Positions 33,827 to 41,942 of a stretch of DNA of 64,000 bases are shown here, in pieces. How positions within the stretch are numbered: position 1 is the stretch's first letter; every line of letters begins with the position of its first letter. Source of the DNA: Leifsonia sp. 466MF (lineage in GTDB: Bacteria > Actinomycetota > Actinomycetes > Actinomycetales > Microbacteriaceae). The translations under genes and the position numbers were made by a program. The notes under the pieces were generated by a model. That model did no database searches. It saw only the letters and a program-made list of their open reading frames with translations, and had not been told where the DNA came from. The stretch is from assembly GCF_900100265.1 (NCBI RefSeq), contig NZ_LT629696.1:620001-684000 (forward strand), written 5' to 3'.

Positions 33827-36070
33827 ATGGGCGTGCTGGAATCGGAGCTCGAACGCGAGCGCGCCGTGGTCGCTGGGCTGTATCAGCGGCTCGACGAGCT
33901 GCGCGCCGAGACGGAGGAACGGCTTGCCCGCGTGCGCCGCGACAGCGTCGGGAGCAACCATCAGGCGCGCAGCGAGCGCGACGCCTTCGCGCGTCTCTAC
34001 GAGGACCAGCTGACCCAGCTGCGGGATGTGGATGCGCGTCTCGTGTTCGGCCGCCTGCTGCTGGAGGAGCCGGTCGACGGCTCCGACCACCGCTACATCG
34101 GGCGCGTCGGCCTGCGCGACGATGACCAGCGCTCCCTCCTCGTCGACTGGCGGGCCCAGCAGGCCGGCGCCTTCTACCAGGCGACGGCGAGCGAGCCGAT
34201 GGGCGTCCGCGCCCGGCGGCACCTGACCATGTCTGGCCGCCAGGTCACGCGCATCGACGACGAAGTGTTCGACGAGGCGCTGCTCGACGGCGACCGCGCC
34301 GGGGAGCAGGTGCAGGGCGAGGGCGCCCTGCTCGCCGCGCTGACGGCGCAGCGCACCGGCCGGATGCACGACATCGTCGCGACCATCCAGGCCGAGCAGG
34401 ACCGCATCATCCGCTCCGACCTCCGTGGCGCGCTGGTCGTGCAGGGCGGCCCGGGCACGGGCAAGACGGCGGTGGCCCTGCACCGCGCCGCCTATCTGCT
34501 GTACGCGAACCGGCAGCGGCTGAGCACGTCCGGCGTCCTGGTCGTCGGCCCGTCCACGGCGTTCCTGCGCTACATCGAGGCGGTGCTGCCGTCGCTCGGT
34601 GAGACGGGCGTGGTGATGTCGACGCTCGGTGAGCTGTTCCCGGGCGTCGAGGCGACCGCCGAGGATGCGCCGGAGGCCGCCATCCTGAAGGGCTCCGCCC
34701 AGATGGCCCGCCTGCTCTCACGGGCCGTGAAGTCGCGGCAGAAGGCGCCCGTCGAGGATCAGACGATCGTCGTCGACAACGAGCGCCTGGTGGTCGCGCC
34801 GGACCTCATCCAGCGCGCCATCGCCAAGGCCCAGCGCACCGGCAAGCCGCACAACGTCGCGCGGGTGACGTTCGTCAAGAACGCGCTCTCGGAGCTCACC
34901 GATCAGTTGGCGACGCAGCTGCGCGCTTCGGGGTCGACCATCGACGACGCCGACCTGAAGGTGCTCCGCGAAGACCTCCGCACCTCGTACGACGTGCGGG
35001 TCCTCCTCAACACCGCGTGGCTGCCGCTGACCCCGCAGAAGCTGCTGCAGGATCTCTACGCGCGCCCAGCGTGGCTGGCGGAGCTGACGCCGCGCTGGTC
35101 GCAGCAGCAACGGGATGCGCTCCGCCGCGACCGCACCGAGCCGTTCACCGTCTCGGACGTCCCCCTGCTGGACGAAGCGGCGGAGCTGCTCGGCGACTTC
35201 CCGGGCCGGCCGGACCCCGCCGACCGCGAGCGCGACCGTCAGCGCAAGCGCGACCTGGAGAACGCGCGCGCGGCCATCCGCAACATGGGCGTCCAGGGGC
35301 TGGTCAGCGCCGAGCAGCTTGCCGACGGCTTCGCCGAGCAGGCCGATCGCGGCACGACGGCGGAGCGCGCCGCCGCCGACCGCAGCTGGACCTACGGCCA
35401 CGTCGTGGTGGACGAGGCGCAGGAGCTGTCGCCGATGCAGTGGCGCGTGCTTGTGCGCCGCTGCCCGATGAAGTCGTTCACCATCGTCGGCGACATCGCC
35501 CAGGTGGCGTCCGCTTCCGGTGCGACGAGCTGGCCGGATGCTCTGGACCCGATCTTCAAGGACGCGTGGCGGCTGGAGGAGCTGACGGTCAACTACCGGA
35601 CGCCCGCGCAGATCACGCGGGAGGCCGAGCGCATCGCATCCTCGGCAGGTCTGCCGATCACGCCGACGCGCGCCGTCCGGGAGGGCGACTGGCCCATCCG
35701 CCGGGTCCGGGCGGGCGACGGGGATGCGGCTGACGGGGATGCGGCGCTCGCCGCAGCCGTCGCCGACGCCGTTGCGCACGATCGTGGCATCGACGCGGGC
35801 GGCACGCTCGCGGTGATCACGACCGAGTCGGACCTCCCGGCGGTCGCCGCCACGGTGGAGGAGCGCTTCGGCGACGCCGCGGGCCGGGGCGCGACCGGCC
35901 TCGGTCGCCCGATCGCCGTGCTGACCGGCTATGAGGCGAAGGGTCTCGAGTTCGACGCCGTGGTGCTGGCCGACCCGGACGCGCTGGCCGCCGAGTCGCC
36001 GCGCGGTGCCGCATCCCTCTACGTCGCGATGACCCGCCCGACGCAGCGCCTCACCCTCGTCTCCCGCTGA
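33827..36070 (+). CDS. helD: HelD-type RNA polymerase recycling helicase
   Basis: The protein has 747 residues. ATG 33827 follows AGAGG by 5 nt. A coiled-coil N-terminus (about 1-70, 'LESELERERAVVAGLYQRL') precedes a superfamily 1 motor with Walker A 'GGPGTGKTA' near 207, 'VVVDEAQELSPMQW' near 527, 'VGDIAQVAS', and a C-terminal 'GLEFDAVVLADPD' and 'YVAMTRPTQRL'. HelD displaces stalled RNA polymerase from DNA. Related proteins (HelR) give rifamycin tolerance in some actinobacteria. A -10-like TAGACT lies at about 33796. No rifamycin-associated element was seen. Confidence 0.9.
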   Translation: MGVLESELERERAVVAGLYQRLDELRAETEERLARVRRDSVGSNHQARSERDAFARLYEDQLTQLRDVDARLVFGRLLLEEPVDGSDHRYIGRVGLRDDDQRSLLVDWRAQQAGAFYQATASEPMGVRARRHLTMSGRQVTRIDDEVFDEALLDGDRAGEQVQGEGALLAALTAQRTGRMHDIVATIQAEQDRIIRSDLRGALVVQGGPGTGKTAVALHRAAYLLYANRQRLSTSGVLVVGPSTAFLRYIEAVLPSLGETGVVMSTLGELFPGVEATAEDAPEAAILKGSAQMARLLSRAVKSRQKAPVEDQTIVVDNERLVVAPDLIQRAIAKAQRTGKPHNVARVTFVKNALSELTDQLATQLRASGSTIDDADLKVLREDLRTSYDVRVLLNTAWLPLTPQKLLQDLYARPAWLAELTPRWSQQQRDALRRDRTEPFTVSDVPLLDEAAELLGDFPGRPDPADRERDRQRKRDLENARAAIRNMGVQGLVSAEQLADGFAEQADRGTTAERAAADRSWTYGHVVVDEAQELSPMQWRVLVRRCPMKSFTIVGDIAQVASASGATSWPDALDPIFKDAWRLEELTVNYRTPAQITREAERIASSAGLPITPTRAVREGDWPIRRVRAGDGDAADGDAALAAAVADAVAHDRGIDAGGTLAVITTESDLPAVAATVEERFGDAAGRGATGLGRPIAVLTGYEAKGLEFDAVVLADPDALAAESPRGAASLYVAMTRPTQRLTLVSR

Positions 36071-36072
36071 CC

Positions 36073-36145
36073 CCCACCGTCGAGTCCGCAAAAACTGCAC
36101 GCGGGCCCCGCGAAAACGTGCAAAATGTGCGGACTCGACGGTGGG
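36073..36145. repeat. Long inverted repeat (palindrome 4)
   Basis: Two perfect 18-bp arms (36073-36090 and 36128-36145) enclose 37 nt that hold a nested GCACG/CGTGC pair and a GCGGGCCCCGC core. It lies between the convergent helD and DUF1684 genes, so terminator activity is possible. The 73-bp size and nested pairs resemble the other palindromes. Confidence 0.8.
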
Positions 36146-36179
36146 CGGTGGGCGGTGGGCGGTGGGGAGCGGGTGCGGG

Positions 36180-36881
36180 TCAGGCGCCGGCGTAGCGCTC
36201 GCCGACGGGGATGTCGACGGGGAGGGTGTTGCCGGCCTGCGCGAGCGGGCACGCCCAGGCGGGGTCGTACGCGCACGACGGGTTGTAGGCGAAGTTGAAG
36301 TCGAGTACGAGCGACGCCTCTCCGTCGTCTGTGTCGAGCCCGAGGTCGGCGCCCTTGATGGTGTCGATCAGGTAGCGTCCACCGCCGTAGGTTCCGCCGG
36401 GCCGCCCCGCCAGCGCATCCTTCACGGGCACGAACAGCCCGCCGCCGTACGACGAGAGCCGCCAGACATCAAGCGTTCCCGCCAGGGGGACCCGGACCGT
36501 TCCGAGCAGCTCGAAGGGCACGACGCCGTCGGTGCCGGTCTCGACGTCCATCCGCACTGCCTCGGCGGCCGGGTGGATGGGCAGCTCGAACCGCCAGTCG
36601 GGGTCGTACCGGGTCACGGGGAGTCCGGTGAAGCCCTCCAGGTCCTCCGGCAGAAGCGGCGACGCGGGATGCGACGAGAACAGGTCGTTGCGGCACGACG
36701 TCCAGTGCGCGTGGGCTTCCGCGGGGTCGTGGGCGGCGAGTCGGCGGACGGAGGCGTACAACGCGAACACGCGCCGTCTCCAGTCCGCGGTCTGCACGGC
36801 GGTGACCGCACGGGCCGGCCGCTCTGCCGCGCTCCCGTCTTCCGTTCCGCCGGTGCCTGTCGCGGGTTCGGCGTTCGTCAT
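36180..36881 (-). CDS. DUF1684 protein
   Basis: The protein has 233 residues. ATG 36881 follows GGAGG by 4 nt and overlaps the upstream stop (ATGA). The family's conserved C-terminal block is present: 'GGGRYLIDTIKGADLG' near 168 and 'LDFNFAYNPSCAYDPAWACP' near 195-214, with three nearby cysteines. DUF1684 proteins are widespread and of unknown function; the invariant 'NFAYNPSCAY' suggests a binding or catalytic site. It is co-translated with the SRPBCC gene. Confidence 0.9.
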   Translation of the reverse strand: MTNAEPATGTGGTEDGSAAERPARAVTAVQTADWRRRVFALYASVRRLAAHDPAEAHAHWTSCRNDLFSSHPASPLLPEDLEGFTGLPVTRYDPDWRFELPIHPAAEAVRMDVETGTDGVVPFELLGTVRVPLAGTLDVWRLSSYGGGLFVPVKDALAGRPGGTYGGGRYLIDTIKGADLGLDTDDGEASLVLDFNFAYNPSCAYDPAWACPLAQAGNTLPVDIPVGERYAGA

Positions 36882-37444
36882 CTGTCCTCCGGTGTCGTGG
36901 TGTCGCTTGCGGCCTCTCCGTCTGCCGGGGTCCGCACTTCGGGATCGTAGGCCCAGGTGGGCGCCAGCTGCCGGAGGCGCACGCCGCGCCACTGCCAGAA
37001 CAGCCAGAAGGCGTACCAGGCGAACGGCGTGAGCGCCCCGGCGCGCACGATCAGCTGGTCGCGGTAGAGGGTCCGCAGCCGCCCGTTCTCGTCCGGTCCG
37101 GCCGGGTCGGGGGCGATCGCCATCCGGTGGTCGAGCCGCGGGATCGCGGACAGCATCCCGCCGGTTCCCCCGCCGCTGTCGTGCAGGATGCGCGTCGCCT
37201 GCTCGCGCGGATCGGTCGACCGCAGGGTGTCGAGCCGGATCGCCTGCGTCCCGACGGTGAACGCACCGAGCGCTTTCACACGGACGCGGTGCTCCGAGCC
37301 CCACCGCGTCGGGAAGCCGCCGGGCTCCTCCGACCGGAAGTCGAGCCACGGCAGGGCCACCTCGCGGAACGCCGTCGGACTCTGGAGGGCACGCCAGGCG
37401 GCATCCGGATCGCAGTCGAGGGTCAGCTTGAGGAGCACGCGCAT
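36878..37444 (-). CDS. SRPBCC-type (polyketide cyclase-like) protein
   Basis: The protein has 188 residues. The start 'VLLKLTLDCDPDAAWRALQSPTAF' reads, in part, as the first strand and helix of START/SRPBCC ligand-binding folds ('DPDAAWRALQSPTAFREV'). The middle carries paired beta segments; a tryptophan-rich helix 'FAWYAFWLFWQWRGVRLRQL' near 140-160 may be the long C-terminal helix. No substrate can be told. It shares an ATGA overlap with DUF1684. Confidence 0.7.
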   Translation of the reverse strand: MRVLLKLTLDCDPDAAWRALQSPTAFREVALPWLDFRSEEPGGFPTRWGSEHRVRVKALGAFTVGTQAIRLDTLRSTDPREQATRILHDSGGGTGGMLSAIPRLDHRMAIAPDPAGPDENGRLRTLYRDQLIVRAGALTPFAWYAFWLFWQWRGVRLRQLAPTWAYDPEVRTPADGEAASDTTTPEDR

Positions 37445-37529
37445 GCTCTCAGTCTCACCCCGGATAGCGGTGAGGAGGCCAGGGGATGGGCGGTTCCTCA
37501 GTCTTCTTCGGGCTGAGGCTTCTTCGGGC

Positions 37530-38813
37530 TCAGGCTTCCTCGGCGCGCGCCAGCAGCAGCTCCCGTTCGCGGGCGTTCCCGGTCATCGCGGCGGCGCGCT
37601 GGAACTCCTGCCTGGCCTCGTCGCGTCGCCCGAGCCGGAGCAGCAGGTCGGCGCGCACCGACGGGAGCAGGTGGTACGACTCCAGTGCCCCCTCGATCGC
37701 CAGCCGGTCGACGACCTCGAGCCCGGCCTCCGGTCCGTACGCCATCGACAGGGCGACCGCGCGGTTGAGCTCGACCACGGCGGACGGGTGCAGTTCACCG
37801 AGCGCGCCGTACAGCGCCACGATCTCCTCCCAGTCGGTCGCCTCCGGCGTCGGTGCGGTGGCGTGGCAGGCCGCGATGGCCGCTTGCAGCGCGTACGGCC
37901 CGCGGCTGGCGGGCAGCCGCCTGCTGAGGCGCAGGGCGTCGGAGCGTTCCAGGGCCGCGACGCCGCGGCCGATGAGGAGGCGGTCCCAGCGGGCGCGGTC
38001 CTGGTCCTGCAGCAGGATGGGGCTGCCGTCCTCGGCCGTGCGGGCTCCGAGCCGCGACGCCTGGAACTCCATCAGCGCGACCAGCCCGTGCACCTCGGGC
38101 TCCCTCGGTGTCAGTTCGGCGAGCACACGGCCGAGCCGCAGCGCCTCCCGGCACAGGTCCGGCCGCATCCAGTCGTCGCCGGCCGTGGCCGAGTAGCCCT
38201 CGTTGAAGATCAGATAGACGACCTCGAGCACGGAGGCCAGCCGCTCGGGGAACTCCGCCCGCTCGGGTACCTCGAACGGCACCCCCGCAGCGCTCAGGGT
38301 GCGCTTGGCGCGGACGATCCGCTGGGCCATGGTCGCCGGCGGCACGAGGAAGGCCCGGGCGATCTCCTCGGTCGAGAGGCCGCCGAGCAGCTTCAGGGTC
38401 AGCGCGACCCGCGACGCCTGGGGGAGGACCGGGTGGCAGGCGACGAAGACGAGGCGGAGCAGGTCGTCGCCGATCGGTTCCTGCGCGACGCGTGCCGGAT
38501 CGTCCGAGCCGAGCTCCTGTTCGAGGTCGTGCGCGATGGCGGCGTACCGGTCGTCGAGGCGTTCCCGCCGGCGCCAGCCGTCGACCGCGCGACGTTTCGC
38601 GACCGTCGTCAGCCACGCCCCGGGATTGCGCGGGATGCCCGTCTCCGGCCACTGCTCGAGGGCGGCGACGAGCGCATCCTGAGCAAGCTCCTCGGCCAGC
38701 CCCACATCGCCGGTGGTCCGGGCGAGCCCGGCGATCAGGCGTCCGGACTCGATGCGCCAGACCGATTCGACGGTGCGGCGGGTCTCGTCGAGTCGTTCGC
38801 GCTCGTCGGTCAT
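37530..38813 (-). CDS. ECF sigma factor of the ECF42 group
   Basis: The protein has 427 residues, far longer than a typical ECF factor. Region 2 covers about 10-80 ('LAEELAQDALVAALEQWP', 'NPGAWLTTVAKRRAVDGWRR'), region 4 about 115-175 ('KLLGGLSTEEIARAFLVPPA'). The remaining 240 residues form a TPR-like C-terminal extension typical of ECF42. The ATG overlaps the stop of the DGPF gene (ATGA), the hallmark ECF42 partner. ECF42 factors have no classical anti-sigma; the tail is thought to control activity. A matching promoter lies upstream of the DGPF gene. Confidence 0.92.
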   Translation of the reverse strand: MTDERERLDETRRTVESVWRIESGRLIAGLARTTGDVGLAEELAQDALVAALEQWPETGIPRNPGAWLTTVAKRRAVDGWRRRERLDDRYAAIAHDLEQELGSDDPARVAQEPIGDDLLRLVFVACHPVLPQASRVALTLKLLGGLSTEEIARAFLVPPATMAQRIVRAKRTLSAAGVPFEVPERAEFPERLASVLEVVYLIFNEGYSATAGDDWMRPDLCREALRLGRVLAELTPREPEVHGLVALMEFQASRLGARTAEDGSPILLQDQDRARWDRLLIGRGVAALERSDALRLSRRLPASRGPYALQAAIAACHATAPTPEATDWEEIVALYGALGELHPSAVVELNRAVALSMAYGPEAGLEVVDRLAIEGALESYHLLPSVRADLLLRLGRRDEARQEFQRAAAMTGNARERELLLARAEEA

Positions 38814-39148
38814 CGGCCCACGTCGCCCGCCACCCGGCGCACCTCGACGCTGCCGTGCGTCAGCGGCAGCCGTCGGGCCCACTCGAGCGCCTCCTCCTCG
38901 CCGGCGGTCTGCAGCATCCACAGTCCGGTCACCCGGGCGGCCGACGGGCCCGGCGAGCGGTCGAGGGTGCGGTCCTCGCCGTCGAAGTGGATGCGCGCGC
39001 AGCCACCCGTCGGCTCGAGGGCCTCGGCCGCGAGCAGCACTCCGGCGCGCACCAGATCCTGCTCGTAGCGGTCGAGGGCGGCACGGTCCGGCACGGCGGG
39101 CTCGACGCCGTCGCCCTCCTCGGCCTGTGCCATCAGCACGAAACGCAT
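38810..39148 (-). CDS. DGPF/YCII-domain protein, partner of ECF42
   Basis: The protein has 112 residues. ATG 39148 follows AGAGG by 8 nt. 'MRFVLMAQAEEG' and the later 'HFDGEDRTLDRSPGPSAARVTGLWML', seen as a DGPF-like middle ('DGEDRTLDRSPGP'), followed by 'EEALEWARRLPL...GSVEVRRV', match YCII-related proteins. They are the usual first gene before ECF42 sigma factors and often the main target of the regulon. The biochemical role is unknown. Confidence 0.9.
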   Translation of the reverse strand: MRFVLMAQAEEGDGVEPAVPDRAALDRYEQDLVRAGVLLAAEALEPTGGCARIHFDGEDRTLDRSPGPSAARVTGLWMLQTAGEEEALEWARRLPLTHGSVEVRRVAGDVGR

Positions 39149-39189
39149 GGTCCCATCCTCTCGTCGAACACGTCTGGAGTCATCCATGC

Positions 39190-39216
39190 GTCGAATGGGA
39201 TGCGGCGCTTTCGACA
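39190..39216 (-). promoter_or_regulatory. ECF42-type promoter before the DGPF gene
   Basis: On the minus strand TGTCGA (39216-39211) is followed after 17 nt by CGAC (39193-39190). This matches the reported ECF42 promoter pattern (-35 TGTCGA, -10 CGA/TC). It lies about 40 nt upstream of the DGPF start, so the pair is probably self-activated. Confidence 0.65.
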
Positions 39217-39248
39217 CGAGTGACGGTGGTGTGCGCTACAACGGGAGC

Positions 39249-39746
39249 ATGGCGATCCGTTACTGGCTGGGCGTTGTGCAGCTCGATCACGTGCTGCGTG
39301 GCGTCGCCGGCGGCTTCGCCCAGGTCAACCACGGTGCCCGGGCTCCCCTGGAGCGGATGGGTCCGGCCGACGGTTTCGTGTACTACTCGCCGCGGGCGAC
39401 GTATCCGGATGGCGAGCCGCTCAAGCAGTTCACGGCGGTGGGCCGCCTGGCCGATGACGACGTGTTCCAGGTGACGCAGGGGCCGGCGATGCAGGGTCCG
39501 GCGTCGGACTTCAAGCCGTGGCGGCGACGGGTCGAGTGGGATCACGACGCCGTGGCGACGCCCATCCGGCCGCTGCTCGGCGCTCTCGACTTCACGCGCG
39601 ACAAGCCGGATTGGGGGTACCAGCTGCGCCGCGGGCTCATCGAGCTGTCCCGGCACGACTTCGAGCTGATCCGCCGGCAGATGCGTCCGTCACCGGGCGA
39701 AACACGGCCGCGGCGCGGCGACCACCGCATTACGATGGCCCGGTGA
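39249..39746 (+). CDS. EVE-domain protein (UPF0310)
   Basis: The protein has 165 residues. The EVE fold pattern is clear: 'YWLGVVQLDHVLRGVAGGFA' near 4-24, 'QVNHG' next, 'VYYSPR' near 45, 'FTAVGRLADDDVFQV', and 'NWGY'-like 'DWGYQLRRGLIELSRHDF' near 120-138. EVE domains bind modified or methylated bases in DNA or RNA and occur with restriction or RNA-modification systems; no such neighbours are seen here. The stop overlaps the next gene (GTGA). Confidence 0.88.
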   Translation: MAIRYWLGVVQLDHVLRGVAGGFAQVNHGARAPLERMGPADGFVYYSPRATYPDGEPLKQFTAVGRLADDDVFQVTQGPAMQGPASDFKPWRRRVEWDHDAVATPIRPLLGALDFTRDKPDWGYQLRRGLIELSRHDFELIRRQMRPSPGETRPRRGDHRITMAR

Positions 39747-40348
39747 CTCAGCCGACCCCTCTCGACTCCGACACGATCTCCGCCGAGATCCCGGCCGCGC
39801 ACCGCCAGGCCAAGTACCAGGTGCGGTTCGACTGGGCGGCCGACGGCGCCGCCGCCGTGGCGGCCGACGCCGATGTGGTGGTGTGGGTGGATGCGCTGGC
39901 CGACACTCCGGCGCCCGAGCTGCCCGGCGACGGCGCCGTGCTGGCCGCCGGACTGACCGACGCCACCGCCGTCGCCCGCTGGATCCTCGCCGAGCAGGTC
40001 CGTCTCGGCCGGCGCGCGATGATCGCCCTCGTGGCCGCCGGAGGTGCGACCCCGTCCGGCTCGACCCGCTTCGCCGTGGAGGACCTGCTGGCCGCGGGTG
40101 CCCTGGTGGATGCGCTCGCCTCCGTCGGCATCGACTACTCCTCGCCGGAGGCTGCGGCGGCCTGCGCGGCGTTCACCGGCTTGCGGGGCGCGGTCGCGCA
40201 CCTGCTGACGGCGTCCGTGTCAGGCCAGGAGCGGGCAGCCGCGGGCGCCGGCCCGGCCGACATCGCCCCCGCCGGACGGCTCGACTCGTCCGACGCTGTG
40301 ACGGTGCTCCGAGCTCCCCGGCAGAACGGTGCGCTCCCGGCGGAATGA
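39743..40348 (+). CDS. ComB-like (2-phosphosulfolactate phosphatase family) protein
   Basis: The protein has 201 residues, GTG start overlapping the EVE stop. 'YQVRFDWAADGAAAVAADAD' near 22-41, 'VVVWVDAL' next, and 'ALVAAGGATPSGSTRFAVEDLLAAGAL' (seen in two parts, 'ALVAAGGATPSGST' and 'FAVEDLLAAGAL') resemble the ComB family. Actinobacterial members are annotated as 2-phosphosulfolactate phosphatase but lack the rest of a coenzyme M pathway, so the true reaction is open. Confidence 0.75.
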   Translation: MTQPTPLDSDTISAEIPAAHRQAKYQVRFDWAADGAAAVAADADVVVWVDALADTPAPELPGDGAVLAAGLTDATAVARWILAEQVRLGRRAMIALVAAGGATPSGSTRFAVEDLLAAGALVDALASVGIDYSSPEAAAACAAFTGLRGAVAHLLTASVSGQERAAAGAGPADIAPAGRLDSSDAVTVLRAPRQNGALPAE

Positions 40349-40391
40349 TCGCCCGTCGGCGTACGTTGCCGTGCACAGGAGGTTTTAATCG

Positions 40392-40694
40392 ATGAAAGCC
40401 GTGCTGAACGACACCGTGATCGCCGAGGCCCCGCAGGAGGACCTCATCCGCATCGAGGGCAACTGGTACTTCCCTCCGGCGAGCGTCAATTCCGAGTACC
40501 TCGTGGAGAGCGCCACCCCTTACACGTGTCCGTGGAAGGGCGAGTGCCAGTACTTCTCCGTGAAGTCGGATGACGGTCTGCTGCAGGATCGCGCGTGGAG
40601 CTATCCCACTCCGTACCCGAGCTCCTTCGACCGGGTGGGCAAGGACTACAGCAATTACGTCGCGTTCTGGAAGGACGTCCGCGTCGTCGACTGA
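40392..40694 (+). CDS. DUF427 protein
   Basis: The protein has 100 residues with AGGAGG 9 nt before ATG. The family motifs are intact: 'NWYFPPASVN' near 24, 'TPYTCPWKGECQYFSV' near 43-58, and a C-terminal 'FWKDVRVVD'. DUF427 is a widespread single-domain family of unknown function. It lies in the run of plus-strand genes from 39249 to 43052. Confidence 0.93.
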   Translation: MKAVLNDTVIAEAPQEDLIRIEGNWYFPPASVNSEYLVESATPYTCPWKGECQYFSVKSDDGLLQDRAWSYPTPYPSSFDRVGKDYSNYVAFWKDVRVVD

Positions 40695-40709
40695 CGACCG
40701 GGAGTCGCG

Positions 40710-41876
40710 ATGTTCCGTCACGGCCGCCGCCTGAGCCTCCTGGCTCTGACGGCGGCCGTGCTCGTTCTCGCGGGATGCTCGACCCCGCCTCCGACGCCGA
40801 CGGTCACGCGCACGCCCACAGCGACGCCGCGGCCGACCGGCACCTCGGCTGCGGTCGCCGCGATCCCCTGGCAGCCGAGCGGGCAGACGACCGTGCTCGA
40901 GACGGGGCTGGAGTCGCCCTGGTCTGTCGTCCCGCTGCCGAGCGGGTCGGCGCTGATCAGCGAGCGCGACTCGGGCACCATCCGGGAGCGGCTGCCGCAG
41001 GGCGGACTCCGCACGGTCGGCACCGTCGCCGGCGTCGTCCACGCCGGCGAGAGCGGCCTGCTCGGACTCGCGGTGCAGGCCGAGTCCGCACCGAAGTACC
41101 TCTACGCGTACCTCACCACCGCCGACGACAACCGGGTCGTGCGGCTGCCCCTGTCGGGGGTGCCGGGCAGCTACGCGATCGGGGCGCCGGAGCCCGTGCT
41201 CACCGGCATCCCGAAGGCGTCGAACCACGACGGCGGACGGCTCGCGTTCGGCCCCGACGGGATGCTCTACGTCACCGCCGGCGATGCCTCGAACCCGGGC
41301 AACGCCCAGGATGTCGCCTCGCTCGGCGGCAAGATCCTGCGGATCACGCCGGAGGGACAGGTGCCGGGCGACAACCCGTTCCCCGGCTCGCCGGTCTGGT
41401 CGTACGGGCACCGCAACCCGCAGGGGATCGGCTGGGATTCGCGCGGCACGATGTGGGCGAGCGAGTTCGGCCAGAACACCTGGGACGAGCTCAACATCAT
41501 CCGTCCGGGCTCGAACTACGGATGGCCCACCGTCGAGGGTGTCGGGGGCGACCCGAAGTACACGGACCCGGTGTACCAGTGGCCGACGGATGCAGCGAGC
41601 CCCAGCGGTCTCGCGGTCGTCGGCGACACGATCTTCCTGGCCGCGCTGCGCGGCGAGCGGCTGTGGACCGCCTGGCCGACCGATGGCGCCGCCCCGGTGA
41701 CAGCGGCACCGTTCTTCGAGGGCGAGCTCGGCCGGCTGCGCGACGTGGTCGCCGTCGGTGACCGCTTGTGGCTGCTCACGAACAACACCGACGGGCGCGG
41801 TTCGCCCCGTTCCGGCGACGACCGGCTCGTCGAGGCGCCGCTCGTTCCCGCGCAGGCGGTCAAACGCCCCGGCTGA
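40710..41876 (+). CDS. Lipoprotein PQQ-dependent sugar dehydrogenase
   Basis: The protein has 388 residues. The lipobox 'VLAGC' at 19-23 predicts a lipid-anchored exported protein, followed by a Pro/Thr linker. The six-bladed propeller of glucose/sorbosone dehydrogenases is evident: 'LESPWSVVPLPSGSALI', then 'ESGLLGLAVQ', 'NHDGGRLAFGPDGMLYVTAG' near 170-189, and 'YGHRNPQGIGWD'. These oxidise aldoses using PQQ at the cell surface. No pqq biosynthesis genes are seen here. Confidence 0.9.
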   Translation: MFRHGRRLSLLALTAAVLVLAGCSTPPPTPTVTRTPTATPRPTGTSAAVAAIPWQPSGQTTVLETGLESPWSVVPLPSGSALISERDSGTIRERLPQGGLRTVGTVAGVVHAGESGLLGLAVQAESAPKYLYAYLTTADDNRVVRLPLSGVPGSYAIGAPEPVLTGIPKASNHDGGRLAFGPDGMLYVTAGDASNPGNAQDVASLGGKILRITPEGQVPGDNPFPGSPVWSYGHRNPQGIGWDSRGTMWASEFGQNTWDELNIIRPGSNYGWPTVEGVGGDPKYTDPVYQWPTDAASPSGLAVVGDTIFLAALRGERLWTAWPTDGAAPVTAAPFFEGELGRLRDVVAVGDRLWLLTNNTDGRGSPRSGDDRLVEAPLVPAQAVKRPG

Positions 41877-41942
41877 CCTTCACCCGGGTGCGGCCGCTCC
41901 TGCGGGTAGTCTTGGGGGGAACCACCGATCGGGAGCAGAACC

